The notes beneath the pieces are model-generated. The model did not search any database. It was not told where the DNA came from and saw only the letters and a program-made list of their open reading frames with translations. Positions 42,375 through 50,971 of a stretch of DNA of 64,000 nucleotides are shown piece by piece. The position numbers and the translations under genes are program-made. Origin of the DNA: an uncultured Prevotella sp. (GTDB lineage Bacteria > Bacteroidota > Bacteroidia > Bacteroidales > Bacteroidaceae); assembly GCA_900315525.1 (NCBI GenBank), contig OMZO01000005.1:1-64000 (forward strand). Direction: 5' to 3'. The stretch's first letter is position 1, and each line of letters begins with the position of its first letter.

Positions 42375-44264
42375 TTACTCAAGATAGTAGAGTTTCAATG
42401 GCGTATATCCTTCACCAGTGAACAGCAGATGCTGAGCATCCAAGACATCAAGGATCGGATCTCCTGAGAAATTGATCTCAATGGTGAACGTACCATCATC
42501 ATTGACGACAAGCCGTTCGTTACCTTTGCCGATATCTTCACCGGTCCATGTGGTACTCCACCATCCGGTTGTAATGCGCAGATTGTACCAGTCAGCATCA
42601 GCAGATGCCTGCATATAGAATTTACCTTTCATTATGACATTATCCCATATATCCTGAGGTATAGCATAACATTCCTCACCGGTAGATGCACTCTGGGACG
42701 AGAAACGATAGTCACCATTCCAACTAATGGTACCAAGCGAACCGTCATTCTTCCAGAAATCCACCTCTGAGGCTCCACCACCAGAATGGTACTCGATGAA
42801 ATAGATCTCCTCTACCGAATAAGCAGCGCCAGTGAAAAGCAGATGTTGTTCATCCAAGACATCTAAGAGAGGATCTCCTGCAAGGTTCACTGTGAGCTTC
42901 CAGGTGCCGTCGCCGTTGTCCTCCAGCAACTCGCTGCCAGGTTGGATGTCATTGCCTGTCCATGTAGTGCTCCACCAACCAGAAGTAACGCGAATCTGAG
43001 GACTCTCACCCTTAACAGTTACGTAGAATGTCTCTGTCTTCATTCTCTCCCAGATATCTGCAGGAACGGTGTAGCATTCCTCGCCAGTAGAATGACCTTC
43101 AGCTGCAAAGCGATACTCACCGCTCCAGTTGACCACACCGAGTGTGCCTCCGTTCGACCAAACAGGAACTTTTACTTCAACTTCTCCACCACCATCAACC
43201 CATACTTCTTCTTCGAAATAGAGTTCCAATGGAGTGTAGCCACCACCTGTAAGCAACAGATGCTGTTCATCAAGCAAACTTAATATAGGATCGCCCTCGA
43301 AGTTAATCTCAATGTAGTAGGTGCCATCGCCATTGTCGATGATACGTTCGTTACCTGTTGAGATGTCATCGCCTGTCCATGTGGTACTCCACCAACCGGT
43401 GGTGATGCGCATCTGAACCCAGTCACTACCCTTGGCAAGCATGTAGAATGATCCAGACTTCATCTTCTCCCACATATCTGCAGGAACGGTATAGCACTCC
43501 TCGCCAGTAGAATGACCTTCGCCAGCAAAACGATAGTCACCATTCCAGCTGATCTCACCAAGCGAACCATCGTTCTTCCAGATAGAAGTCCTCACAATCT
43601 CCCAATGACCATCATCAGCAGCCGGCTTATATGACAGTTCTGGCAAAGCGAACTTCTGCCCGTCGAAGGTATGGAGATATCCTACGAATGTACCTTCGTA
43701 GATATTCTTCAGTGGAACACGGAAAACAAGATTGCTGGTGCCCTTACGATAGAAATCCTTATGGTCAACGAATTGTGTCTCACCATCAGCATCGAGCAGT
43801 TCTATACTATTGATGAACTCCAGATCTGTTCCATACACCGTGATGAGTTCACCACCAGAGGCCTCCTCGCCTGGCTGTTTCGAGAATCCAGCCACTTTGG
43901 TATGTCCAAGAGTCATAGACAGACGTGATTCTGCCTGGTCATTGGCTGTGCGCACAACAAGTTTTCCACCTTCTTCAGGTATACCAGCAGGTGCATTGAC
44001 CTTAATCATATCATCACTGATAACCTCGAAGTTTGACACTTTTGTGCCTCCAGGGAATTCTATTTCCGTTACGTTGTCGAAACCGGAACCATTAATGGTC
44101 ATTGGCTGGTTGGTAACAACCTTTGTCGGGAAGAACACTTTGATGCCCAGTCCGACGTTAGCCGAACCTTTGTCATCTTCAGCGCAGGCTGCAAAAGTGG
44201 CACCAATGAGAACCACCGCAAGCAGCGAGCCTAAAAAATTGATTATATGCTTCATAATCTTCAT
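42375..44264 (-). CDS. Surface glycan-binding lipoprotein with three tandem repeat modules
   Basis: A 629-residue lipoprotein (lipobox cysteine C27 in 'TFAAC'). Two IPT/TIG-like domains cover about residues 38-120 and 121-212. They are followed by three copies of a roughly 120-residue module (about 229-350, 369-490 and 504-628). Each module has 'NGDYRF' or similar, 'STGEECY', 'GWWSTTWTG' and 'HLLFTG'-type segments. As the last gene of a SusC/SusD operon it is very probably a surface glycan-binding protein (SGBP). The conserved tryptophans suggest carbohydrate stacking. The start may be the fourth codon. Confidence 0.82.
   Translation of the reverse strand: MKIMKHIINFLGSLLAVVLIGATFAACAEDDKGSANVGLGIKVFFPTKVVTNQPMTINGSGFDNVTEIEFPGGTKVSNFEVISDDMIKVNAPAGIPEEGGKLVVRTANDQAESRLSMTLGHTKVAGFSKQPGEEASGGELITVYGTDLEFINSIELLDADGETQFVDHKDFYRKGTSNLVFRVPLKNIYEGTFVGYLHTFDGQKFALPELSYKPAADDGHWEIVRTSIWKNDGSLGEISWNGDYRFAGEGHSTGEECYTVPADMWEKMKSGSFYMLAKGSDWVQMRITTGWWSTTWTGDDISTGNERIIDNGDGTYYIEINFEGDPILSLLDEQHLLLTGGGYTPLELYFEEEVWVDGGGEVEVKVPVWSNGGTLGVVNWSGEYRFAAEGHSTGEECYTVPADIWERMKTETFYVTVKGESPQIRVTSGWWSTTWTGNDIQPGSELLEDNGDGTWKLTVNLAGDPLLDVLDEQHLLFTGAAYSVEEIYFIEYHSGGGASEVDFWKNDGSLGTISWNGDYRFSSQSASTGEECYAIPQDIWDNVIMKGKFYMQASADADWYNLRITTGWWSTTWTGEDIGKGNERLVVNDDGTFTIEINFSGDPILDVLDAQHLLFTGEGYTPLKLYYLE
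42381..43580 (-). repeat. Three tandem copies of a protein module inside the SGBP gene
   Basis: The copies lie at about 43215-43580, 42795-43160 and 42381-42755. All carry the motif 'GWWSTTWTG' and the cysteine motif 'TGEECY'. Stretches of the DNA are also near identical, for example around 43081 and 43501, which points to fairly recent duplication or gene conversion. Confidence 0.85.
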
Positions 44265-44299
44265 TTTTTCGTTATTTCAATTCTTCAATTTTAAAAGAA

Positions 44300-46006
44300 T
44301 CACCATCCTGGGTTCTGAGTTAGATTGGAATTCTTCTTCAGTTCCGACTGCGGAATAGGATAGAAATTAAACTTGTCATCCCATTGGCGGGTAATGGTTG
44401 AACGTGTAAGCACCTTACTGCTGCTAATAGTTGCAGTCTGAATGGTCTTGAAATACTGTGCCCCCTTCTTCCATCGGCGTGCATCCCAGAAACGATGGTT
44501 TTCGAAAGCCAACTCCACCAGGCGCTCGCGCTCATAACGCTTAACCCAAGCCTCACCGTCTTCAGAGAATTTTGGCATCTGGATGTCTGCGCGTGTACGT
44601 AGTACGTTGATGGCATCATTCGCGGTCATGCCGTAGGTAGCATCGTTGGCACTGCCTGTGGCATTATACACAGCTTCAGCATAGTCAAGATAGAACTCAC
44701 CCAAGCGGAACACAATCCAAGTGTGACGACGAGAGGTCTGGTTATCAGCTGTCGTGACACAAGATCCATCGACATATTTCTTGAGGTAGTAGCTAGTAGG
44801 TGTGGCACCGTATTTCGGAGCGCCATTGAAACCGCCGATGAACGTTTCCATCACTTTCTTCTGAGCACCATTGCTGGGCCATTCGTCACCGTTCTTCACA
44901 ACCGTAAGTGCGAAACGCGGATCAAGCCCTTCGTAAGGATCAACATTATTCAGGTCGATGCTGCCGGGATAGCGCTCGCCAAAGGTCTGGCCATTATCTT
45001 GATACTCATACTGATCAACCAGGCTTTGCGTCGGACAGTTGCCCGATGAACCATTCTCAACACCTATAGGATAGTTGGCCATCTCGAACGAATTGTTTTC
45101 ACCGCGTCCAAGACCAAAGATTAGTTCTGGATTGAAGAAAGCCTCGTGCCCCCACAATGAGCCATAGGCGCTAAGTTTCAAGCCCCATGCTTTGGCATTG
45201 TCGAGAATATACTTACAAGCCTCGGCAGCCTTTGCCCACTTGGTCTTGTCGCCATTAGTGTTATGGAGTGGTGAAGCGGCATAGAGCAGCGTACGGGCCT
45301 TGAGTGCATATGCAGCAATGCGTGTAGCACGTCCAATTTCAGAGTTAACTTCGGTATTATAGTTCTCTGGCAGATAAGGAGCAATGGCATCACACTCTTC
45401 TACGATGAACTTCACTACCTCGTCTGCTGGTGTACGCTTCACATTATTGGCCTGACCATTAGTAAGAGTGGTCGTCACCAGAGGCACATCACCATAAGTT
45501 CTGAACAGTTCAAAATAGAAATAAGCTCTCAGGAATCGTACCTCATACGGGAACAACTCTAACTGAGCCACCCATTTGCTATAGTCAGGGTTATACTTCC
45601 AGTCAGAGATATCTGCTTCATCGATTTTCTCCAGGAACATATTAGCATCAGCAATGGCAGTATAGCACTTGGTCCAAGTTCTGTCATAGGGATTGGCAGG
45701 GCTCCATCCGCCATTCACATAGTTATTAACTGCTCCTGTCTCGAGTGCATACTGGGCCTCGTCAGTTGCTCCGGCAAGGAAATAGGCACTGTTAGAATCA
45801 AACTCATTATTATAAACTTGCGCATAGACATCGAACACTAGGTTTTTGATGCCATTGTCGAAATATTCGTAGGTCCAGGCCTCGTCGCGAGTAGTCTCTT
45901 CCGTGTAGTCAAGATCGGCACAACCTACTAAAAGTAAAAGGGTAAAAAGGTAAAAAGGTAAGACCTTTACCAACCCCTTTCCTTTAAATAATATATTTGT
46001 TCTCAT
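44300..46006 (-). CDS. SusD/RagB family lipoprotein, second pair
   Basis: A 568-residue SusD-like protein with signal peptide and lipobox 'LLVGC' (C near residue 29). SusD TPR-like helices are visible (for example 'LRAYFYFELFRTYGDVPLV') and the usual C-terminal 'ELKKNSNLTQNPGW' ending is present. It forms a lid over the partner SusC barrel encoded just upstream (34-bp gap). Oddly, its signal peptide 'VLPFYLFTLLLLV' is encoded by the reverse complement of the A-rich repeat found between other genes. Confidence 0.9.
   Translation of the reverse strand: MRTNILFKGKGLVKVLPFYLFTLLLLVGCADLDYTEETTRDEAWTYEYFDNGIKNLVFDVYAQVYNNEFDSNSAYFLAGATDEAQYALETGAVNNYVNGGWSPANPYDRTWTKCYTAIADANMFLEKIDEADISDWKYNPDYSKWVAQLELFPYEVRFLRAYFYFELFRTYGDVPLVTTTLTNGQANNVKRTPADEVVKFIVEECDAIAPYLPENYNTEVNSEIGRATRIAAYALKARTLLYAASPLHNTNGDKTKWAKAAEACKYILDNAKAWGLKLSAYGSLWGHEAFFNPELIFGLGRGENNSFEMANYPIGVENGSSGNCPTQSLVDQYEYQDNGQTFGERYPGSIDLNNVDPYEGLDPRFALTVVKNGDEWPSNGAQKKVMETFIGGFNGAPKYGATPTSYYLKKYVDGSCVTTADNQTSRRHTWIVFRLGEFYLDYAEAVYNATGSANDATYGMTANDAINVLRTRADIQMPKFSEDGEAWVKRYERERLVELAFENHRFWDARRWKKGAQYFKTIQTATISSSKVLTRSTITRQWDDKFNFYPIPQSELKKNSNLTQNPGW
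45931..45961 (+). repeat. A-rich repeat inside the SusD signal peptide region
   Basis: On the plus strand three to four GGTAAAAA-type units repeat here. The minus-strand reading encodes the hydrophobic core of the SusD-type signal peptide of the gene at 44300-46006. Confidence 0.6.
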
Positions 46007-46040
46007 ATCTTTTACTATTTGTAATTTTACTTTTTCCCTC

Positions 46041-48920
46041 TTAGAACGTTACATTGAGACCAAAGTTTACACTCTTCATTACAGGGTAGCCTGTATTGAA
46101 ATTCTCAGCATCCATGGCGTCGATATTGTCGAACGACAGGAGATTCTGTCCTTGCACGAATATCTTGGCACCAGAAATCTTCAGAGGCTCAATGACTGCT
46201 GATGGCAACTTGTAATAAAGTTCGCAATCGCGCAGTTTCAGCCAGCTGGCATTGCGATACCAGATGGTGGAGTTCTGGGAATTGTTGGCCACATTCTCTG
46301 TTGACAGACGTGGATAGCTGGCACCAGCACCTGCGATGTCAAAACAGTTGTTGTAGTATTCCTGAGAGAGGTTACGGTTGTCGGAGAGTGCTCCCCACAC
46401 ACCGTCAACATAACGCAGATTCCTTACCTGATGGGCAGCGCCCTGGAAGGTGGCATTGATACCAAATCCCTTGAACTCAGCTCCAAGTGTGAAGGCATAA
46501 TTCAGAGCGGGGAAGGTATTGCCATAATCCTGTGCAACGAAGTCGTTCTCATTGATCACACCGTCTTCATTGACATCCTTGTACTTGATGTCACCCACCT
46601 TCACCTGTCCGAACTGCTGCATGGGACTGTTGTCTATCTCTTCCTGACTCTGGAAGAATCCCAGAGCGATGAGTCCGCGCTCTGCATCGGCGGGACCGTC
46701 AACAACCGAGAGGTTAGGATAAGCAGGTGTCTCAATCCATTCCAGAATCTTACTCTTCACGGTAGAGAACGATGCACCAGCATTCACATTCAGTCCGTTC
46801 TGGAAAGTCTTGGCATAGCGCAGACCTAACTCCATTCCGTAGCTGGCCACACGACCCTTGTCGTCATAAGAGCTCTGGATACCTACTACTGCAGAGTTAA
46901 GTGAGGCAGCACTGACCAGGATGTTACGACGCTGCTGATAGAACAAGTCGAGCGTCACGTCGAGTGCGTTAAACAGCCTCAAGTCGGTACCGATATTAGC
47001 CTTATAGGCTACCTCCTGAGCGAAATCGTCTGTTGGGAACTGCGTCAGGAAAGCGCCCCAGGAACTTGAGAAATTCGTGCCATACCAGAACTGGCCGTGA
47101 GAATTGTCCCATCTAGCAAGCCAGAGACCTGCTGCGGGCACGTAGTCGGTATGCTGGATACCACCCGAAAGACGCACCTTTCCATAGTTCAGGATACCAC
47201 TTTCCGGATTGTTTACATAGATATATCCCAGACCCAGCGTCGGCGAGAATGCCCATTTGGCTGGATAGCTACGGTTGGAGCCATTGGCTGCCAGCACCAC
47301 ATCGGCCATGAAACGGTTAGCATGATCATAGTGTAATGCCAACTGCCAGTTGGTGCGATACCAAGTGTTGTTCCGTCCGTCACGGATCTCGCTCTTCATG
47401 TTGTAGTTGGCATTGGCAGCCAGATTGTCGCCATTGTTCAGTTGAAGGGCATACTTGAATCCAGCATTAAAGGTAGCGCTACGCCACTGCGTATTAACCC
47501 AGTGATTGAACACCAGCTTGTCCTCTACGGTACCCATGACTGTCTCCTGCATCGCACCAGAGGCATCATAGTAGTTCCAGCCGTACTGATAACCCTTGTT
47601 ACGCGTCTCAATGGTGATTGATGAATTGTCGTAAGAAGCACCTACATAGAACTTCAACCCCTTTGTAATGAAGTCAAGGTCTTGTTCCAATGTCATGTTG
47701 GCCCAGATCTGGCGCTGATGGGTTTTCCCGAAGCCTGTACCTTGAGTCTTGGCCAGAAGGTTATAGTCACCATAAGTCTGACTTCCACCCCATACGCCAT
47801 TAGCAGTCTTAATGGGGAAGGCAAGGGCAGGCACTTTGTACAAATGCCACCAGGCATCATTGGAATTGAGCATTGAATAATCCCAACGACTATTATCATT
47901 ATTCCAGGTTCTGGTAGAAACACCGTTGGTCTCCATCAGGATACCTAAGATATTGGCGCTGACCCTTGTCGTCGAACTTACCTCGAAGTCAACGTTGGCA
48001 CGTATATTGGCCTTTGAATACTTCAGCTGTGAGTTCCAATCGCCCTGGTCTGGGTTCTTATAGAGTCCACGGGCATCGGTATAGTCGAGATGGGTATAAT
48101 ATTGTACCTTCTCTGTACCGCCAAAAAACGACAGGAATGCATTCGACTCATGGGCAGTGTTCTTAAACACTTCGTCTTTCCAATTGACGTTAGGATAGAC
48201 CTTCGGATCGCTGCCATCCTTAAACTTCTGCAATTCTGCATCTGTATAGGCTGTAGCAAGACCGTCATTCAGACGTGCACGATTCAGGGCATTGGCATAG
48301 TCGTAAGCACTGACCATATCTGCCGACTGCGGATCAAACTGTATCTTGTGTGATACACCTACTTTAAAATGGTATTTACCATCTTTAGTACCATGCTTGG
48401 TCTTCACTAACAACACGCCGTTGATACCTTCATGGCCGTAGAGAGCCACGGCGGCGGCATCTTTTAATACGGTAACACTTTCCACCTCCTCAACAGACAG
48501 GCGGTCGATAGGCCGTTCCACACCGTCCACGAGAATCAATATGCCGGCCTCTCCGGGGATATCCTGATATTGGCCGTCCCTGTAGATTTGTGTACCATTC
48601 TTGGCTGTGGTTTGGATGCCACGGATATTAAACGTCGCACCACGGTCTTCTTCACCTTTAAAACCTGTGTTTTGGAAGGCATTCAGTCCAAGGAGCTTTC
48701 CATATAAGGCATCTGCCAGGCTGATGGCCGATGTGCGGCGGAGTTCTTCTGCCGTGATGGTTGTAGCAGCCGCTGTCGTGAGGAATTCCGACTGCTGGAC
48801 ACCATAGCCTAAATCCACCTTCTGCGAAGCCTTGTCACTGAGTGTCACCTGGGCACTAACCGCCATTGGAGCAACGCAGAGCCCCGCCAAGGTATATATA
48901 AATATGTTTTTGATCTTCAT
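46041..48920 (-). CDS. SusC/RagA TonB-dependent transporter lacking the N-terminal domain, second pair
   Basis: A 959-residue TonB-dependent outer-membrane transporter. After the signal peptide (about residues 1-23) it goes almost directly into the plug domain ('ATTITAEELRRTSAISLADAL', 'VEEVESVTVLKDAAAVALYG'), so the carboxypeptidase-D-like domain seen in most SusC proteins is absent. The barrel and the terminal strand ('NFGLNVTF') are complete. It pairs with the SusD-like gene downstream to import an oligosaccharide with TonB energy. Confidence 0.9.
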   Translation of the reverse strand: MKIKNIFIYTLAGLCVAPMAVSAQVTLSDKASQKVDLGYGVQQSEFLTTAAATTITAEELRRTSAISLADALYGKLLGLNAFQNTGFKGEEDRGATFNIRGIQTTAKNGTQIYRDGQYQDIPGEAGILILVDGVERPIDRLSVEEVESVTVLKDAAAVALYGHEGINGVLLVKTKHGTKDGKYHFKVGVSHKIQFDPQSADMVSAYDYANALNRARLNDGLATAYTDAELQKFKDGSDPKVYPNVNWKDEVFKNTAHESNAFLSFFGGTEKVQYYTHLDYTDARGLYKNPDQGDWNSQLKYSKANIRANVDFEVSSTTRVSANILGILMETNGVSTRTWNNDNSRWDYSMLNSNDAWWHLYKVPALAFPIKTANGVWGGSQTYGDYNLLAKTQGTGFGKTHQRQIWANMTLEQDLDFITKGLKFYVGASYDNSSITIETRNKGYQYGWNYYDASGAMQETVMGTVEDKLVFNHWVNTQWRSATFNAGFKYALQLNNGDNLAANANYNMKSEIRDGRNNTWYRTNWQLALHYDHANRFMADVVLAANGSNRSYPAKWAFSPTLGLGYIYVNNPESGILNYGKVRLSGGIQHTDYVPAAGLWLARWDNSHGQFWYGTNFSSSWGAFLTQFPTDDFAQEVAYKANIGTDLRLFNALDVTLDLFYQQRRNILVSAASLNSAVVGIQSSYDDKGRVASYGMELGLRYAKTFQNGLNVNAGASFSTVKSKILEWIETPAYPNLSVVDGPADAERGLIALGFFQSQEEIDNSPMQQFGQVKVGDIKYKDVNEDGVINENDFVAQDYGNTFPALNYAFTLGAEFKGFGINATFQGAAHQVRNLRYVDGVWGALSDNRNLSQEYYNNCFDIAGAGASYPRLSTENVANNSQNSTIWYRNASWLKLRDCELYYKLPSAVIEPLKISGAKIFVQGQNLLSFDNIDAMDAENFNTGYPVMKSVNFGLNVTF

Positions 48921-48957
48921 AATTCTTAACTCTTAATTCTTAACTCATAATTAGAAT
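48921..48957 (-). repeat. Short tandem repeat between the two SusC/SusD pairs
   Basis: Units of the form TTAAGAATTAAGA repeat two to three times in the 37-bp gap. It is the only spacer between the first SusD gene and the second SusC gene, and no promoter is seen in it. Confidence 0.55.
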
Positions 48958-50961
48958 TTACCACCCAGGATTCTGTGTAAGTCCATAACCTTTCTGAATC
49001 TCTATACGAGAGACAGGGTCAAGATACCACTTGTTTGTCCAGTAGCCAGGATCCCACCAACGGCGGTGACCTGTAACTATTTCAGGCTTTTCATATTCGA
49101 ACTTAGGCCATGGGGTAGAAGCATCCCATTGAGTATCTCCGCTTGTCATACGTTGTCCGCTGGCATCAAGGCGATAGATACGGATTTCGTGAAGCGGTTT
49201 GGTGAAGAGGTCCTGACGCATACGACGAACCATGTCATATAAGCGGTCGCCACACTCAGCGCCGATTTCGCAGTTACGTTCACGAAGGATCTCGTTAATC
49301 AGGTTTTCCTTATTCGACTTCAGGTTCAGATCTGGATTCATCGTCTCAAGACGACCTAATCCTACACGGCTGCGAACAACATGCAAGTCGTCCAATGCTC
49401 CTTGGAGGTCACCTGTTTCTGCCTTTGCCTCTGCACTAATGAGATACATTTCTGCCAAGCGGATATAAGGAACGCCGATATACTCATCGTCGTAACGGCT
49501 ACCACCTTTATAATCAAGCATCCACTTGAACTTACAATAGCCAGATGCTACATCGTCAGCATTGCTGTTGAAGTTGCTGTTGTTCTCCAAGCAACCGCCT
49601 ACCCACGGGTCATTGTATGAAACACCATTATAGTCAAATCCGGCCGGGAGGTTATGACGGGGAACCACCATGGTCTCGTACAGACGGGGGTCGCGGTCAG
49701 CAAACATATCAATGCCATTAGGATTCTTTCCTGCTCCGTAGAGATCAGCATATGGGAAATTGCGTCCATCCTGCATACCGAAGCATTCCATCAGCTCGTT
49801 GGTTGGTACGGCACCTCCCTGGCGGTAGCAGTCGAGTGCGAAGCCTCTCCAGCCCCAGCCCCATCCACCATCTGACAAAGTCAGAGTGGGATGTGCATCA
49901 AACAACTTCTCATGATGGGTGGCGTCATTGCGATAGCGGTAGGCTCGACGATAGGCCGTACGATAACCGGCTTCGTCGTTTGAGGTTGGCATTACCAGCT
50001 GATAGTAGTTACCGTTAGAAGCGTTGTCGGCGAAGAATTCGTTACAAGCCTTCAAACAGCGTTGCCATAAGGTAGGATCCTCTTTGCCGAACCAAACATG
50101 CAACTCATCTTCAAAACCTGTCGGTTTCTTGTCGTATGTCATATAAGGTTGAGAATTGTTGAACAGCGGAGAAGCTGCAAACATCCATACCTTAGCACGC
50201 AGTGCACGAGCCGAAGCACGTGTCAGACGACCAGACCACTGGCCGATATCAGCATCAGGAACATTCCAGATGTAGCCAGGCTCATCGATAGCACACTGAA
50301 TCAGCGAGTCAATAAATTCCACGGTCTTGAATGCTGTAGCCCGGCCTTCTGTAAAGCCCTCACCTACGGCGTATGACTTCTTGACGAGGCACAGACCACC
50401 AAAATTACGGAAAGCATCGAAGTAGCGGCTGGCCATGATGGTATAGGCCTCACCACGCAGGCGGCTTTTCTCATCGTTGCTCATGTCAGGCACACGATCG
50501 AGATTCTCGATCAACTGCCAGCATTTACGCACGGTCTCATAGATAGATACACGTCCGCCGGCATCACTGTCGAGTCCACTCTTGGTCGAATACGAGAATT
50601 TTCCTTGGAAGTTACCATTCTCAGTATCCTGAGCATCTTCGGTCAGACCACCAGGATAATAGCTCTGTATAGGACCGCCCCATCCGACATAGCAGTGATA
50701 GGAATCTGACAACACGTCGATGGGCGCACCGTTCATCATATTTCCTGAGGTGTAAGTACAATAGAGCTGTCCGTAGGCACTCCACAGGAAGTTGCGGGCA
50801 TATTCAGCCTTTGAGAATACCGTATCGATATTCACATCGACACCAGGTGCTTTCTCGAGGAAGGCATTACCCACATTGATATCATCGACACAGGCAGAGA
50901 AGATGCCGGTAGCCATCCCCAATGCCAGCATGTAATTAAATATCTTTTTCATAATCTTCAT
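48958..50961 (-). CDS. SusD/RagB family lipoprotein, first pair
   Basis: A 667-residue SusD-like protein with a lipobox cysteine in 'FSACVDD' near residue 23. It is longer than its relative, with extra loops in the middle and near the C terminus. SusD helices are clear ('ASRYFDAFRNFGGLCLV', 'AEMYLISAEAKAETGDLQGAL') and it ends 'KGYGLTQNPGW'. It begins 10 bp after the SusC gene. It starts 'MKIMKK'; the true start may be the second ATG. Confidence 0.9.
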   Translation of the reverse strand: MKIMKKIFNYMLALGMATGIFSACVDDINVGNAFLEKAPGVDVNIDTVFSKAEYARNFLWSAYGQLYCTYTSGNMMNGAPIDVLSDSYHCYVGWGGPIQSYYPGGLTEDAQDTENGNFQGKFSYSTKSGLDSDAGGRVSIYETVRKCWQLIENLDRVPDMSNDEKSRLRGEAYTIMASRYFDAFRNFGGLCLVKKSYAVGEGFTEGRATAFKTVEFIDSLIQCAIDEPGYIWNVPDADIGQWSGRLTRASARALRAKVWMFAASPLFNNSQPYMTYDKKPTGFEDELHVWFGKEDPTLWQRCLKACNEFFADNASNGNYYQLVMPTSNDEAGYRTAYRRAYRYRNDATHHEKLFDAHPTLTLSDGGWGWGWRGFALDCYRQGGAVPTNELMECFGMQDGRNFPYADLYGAGKNPNGIDMFADRDPRLYETMVVPRHNLPAGFDYNGVSYNDPWVGGCLENNSNFNSNADDVASGYCKFKWMLDYKGGSRYDDEYIGVPYIRLAEMYLISAEAKAETGDLQGALDDLHVVRSRVGLGRLETMNPDLNLKSNKENLINEILRERNCEIGAECGDRLYDMVRRMRQDLFTKPLHEIRIYRLDASGQRMTSGDTQWDASTPWPKFEYEKPEIVTGHRRWWDPGYWTNKWYLDPVSRIEIQKGYGLTQNPGW

Positions 50962-50971
50962 TTTTTCAGTT

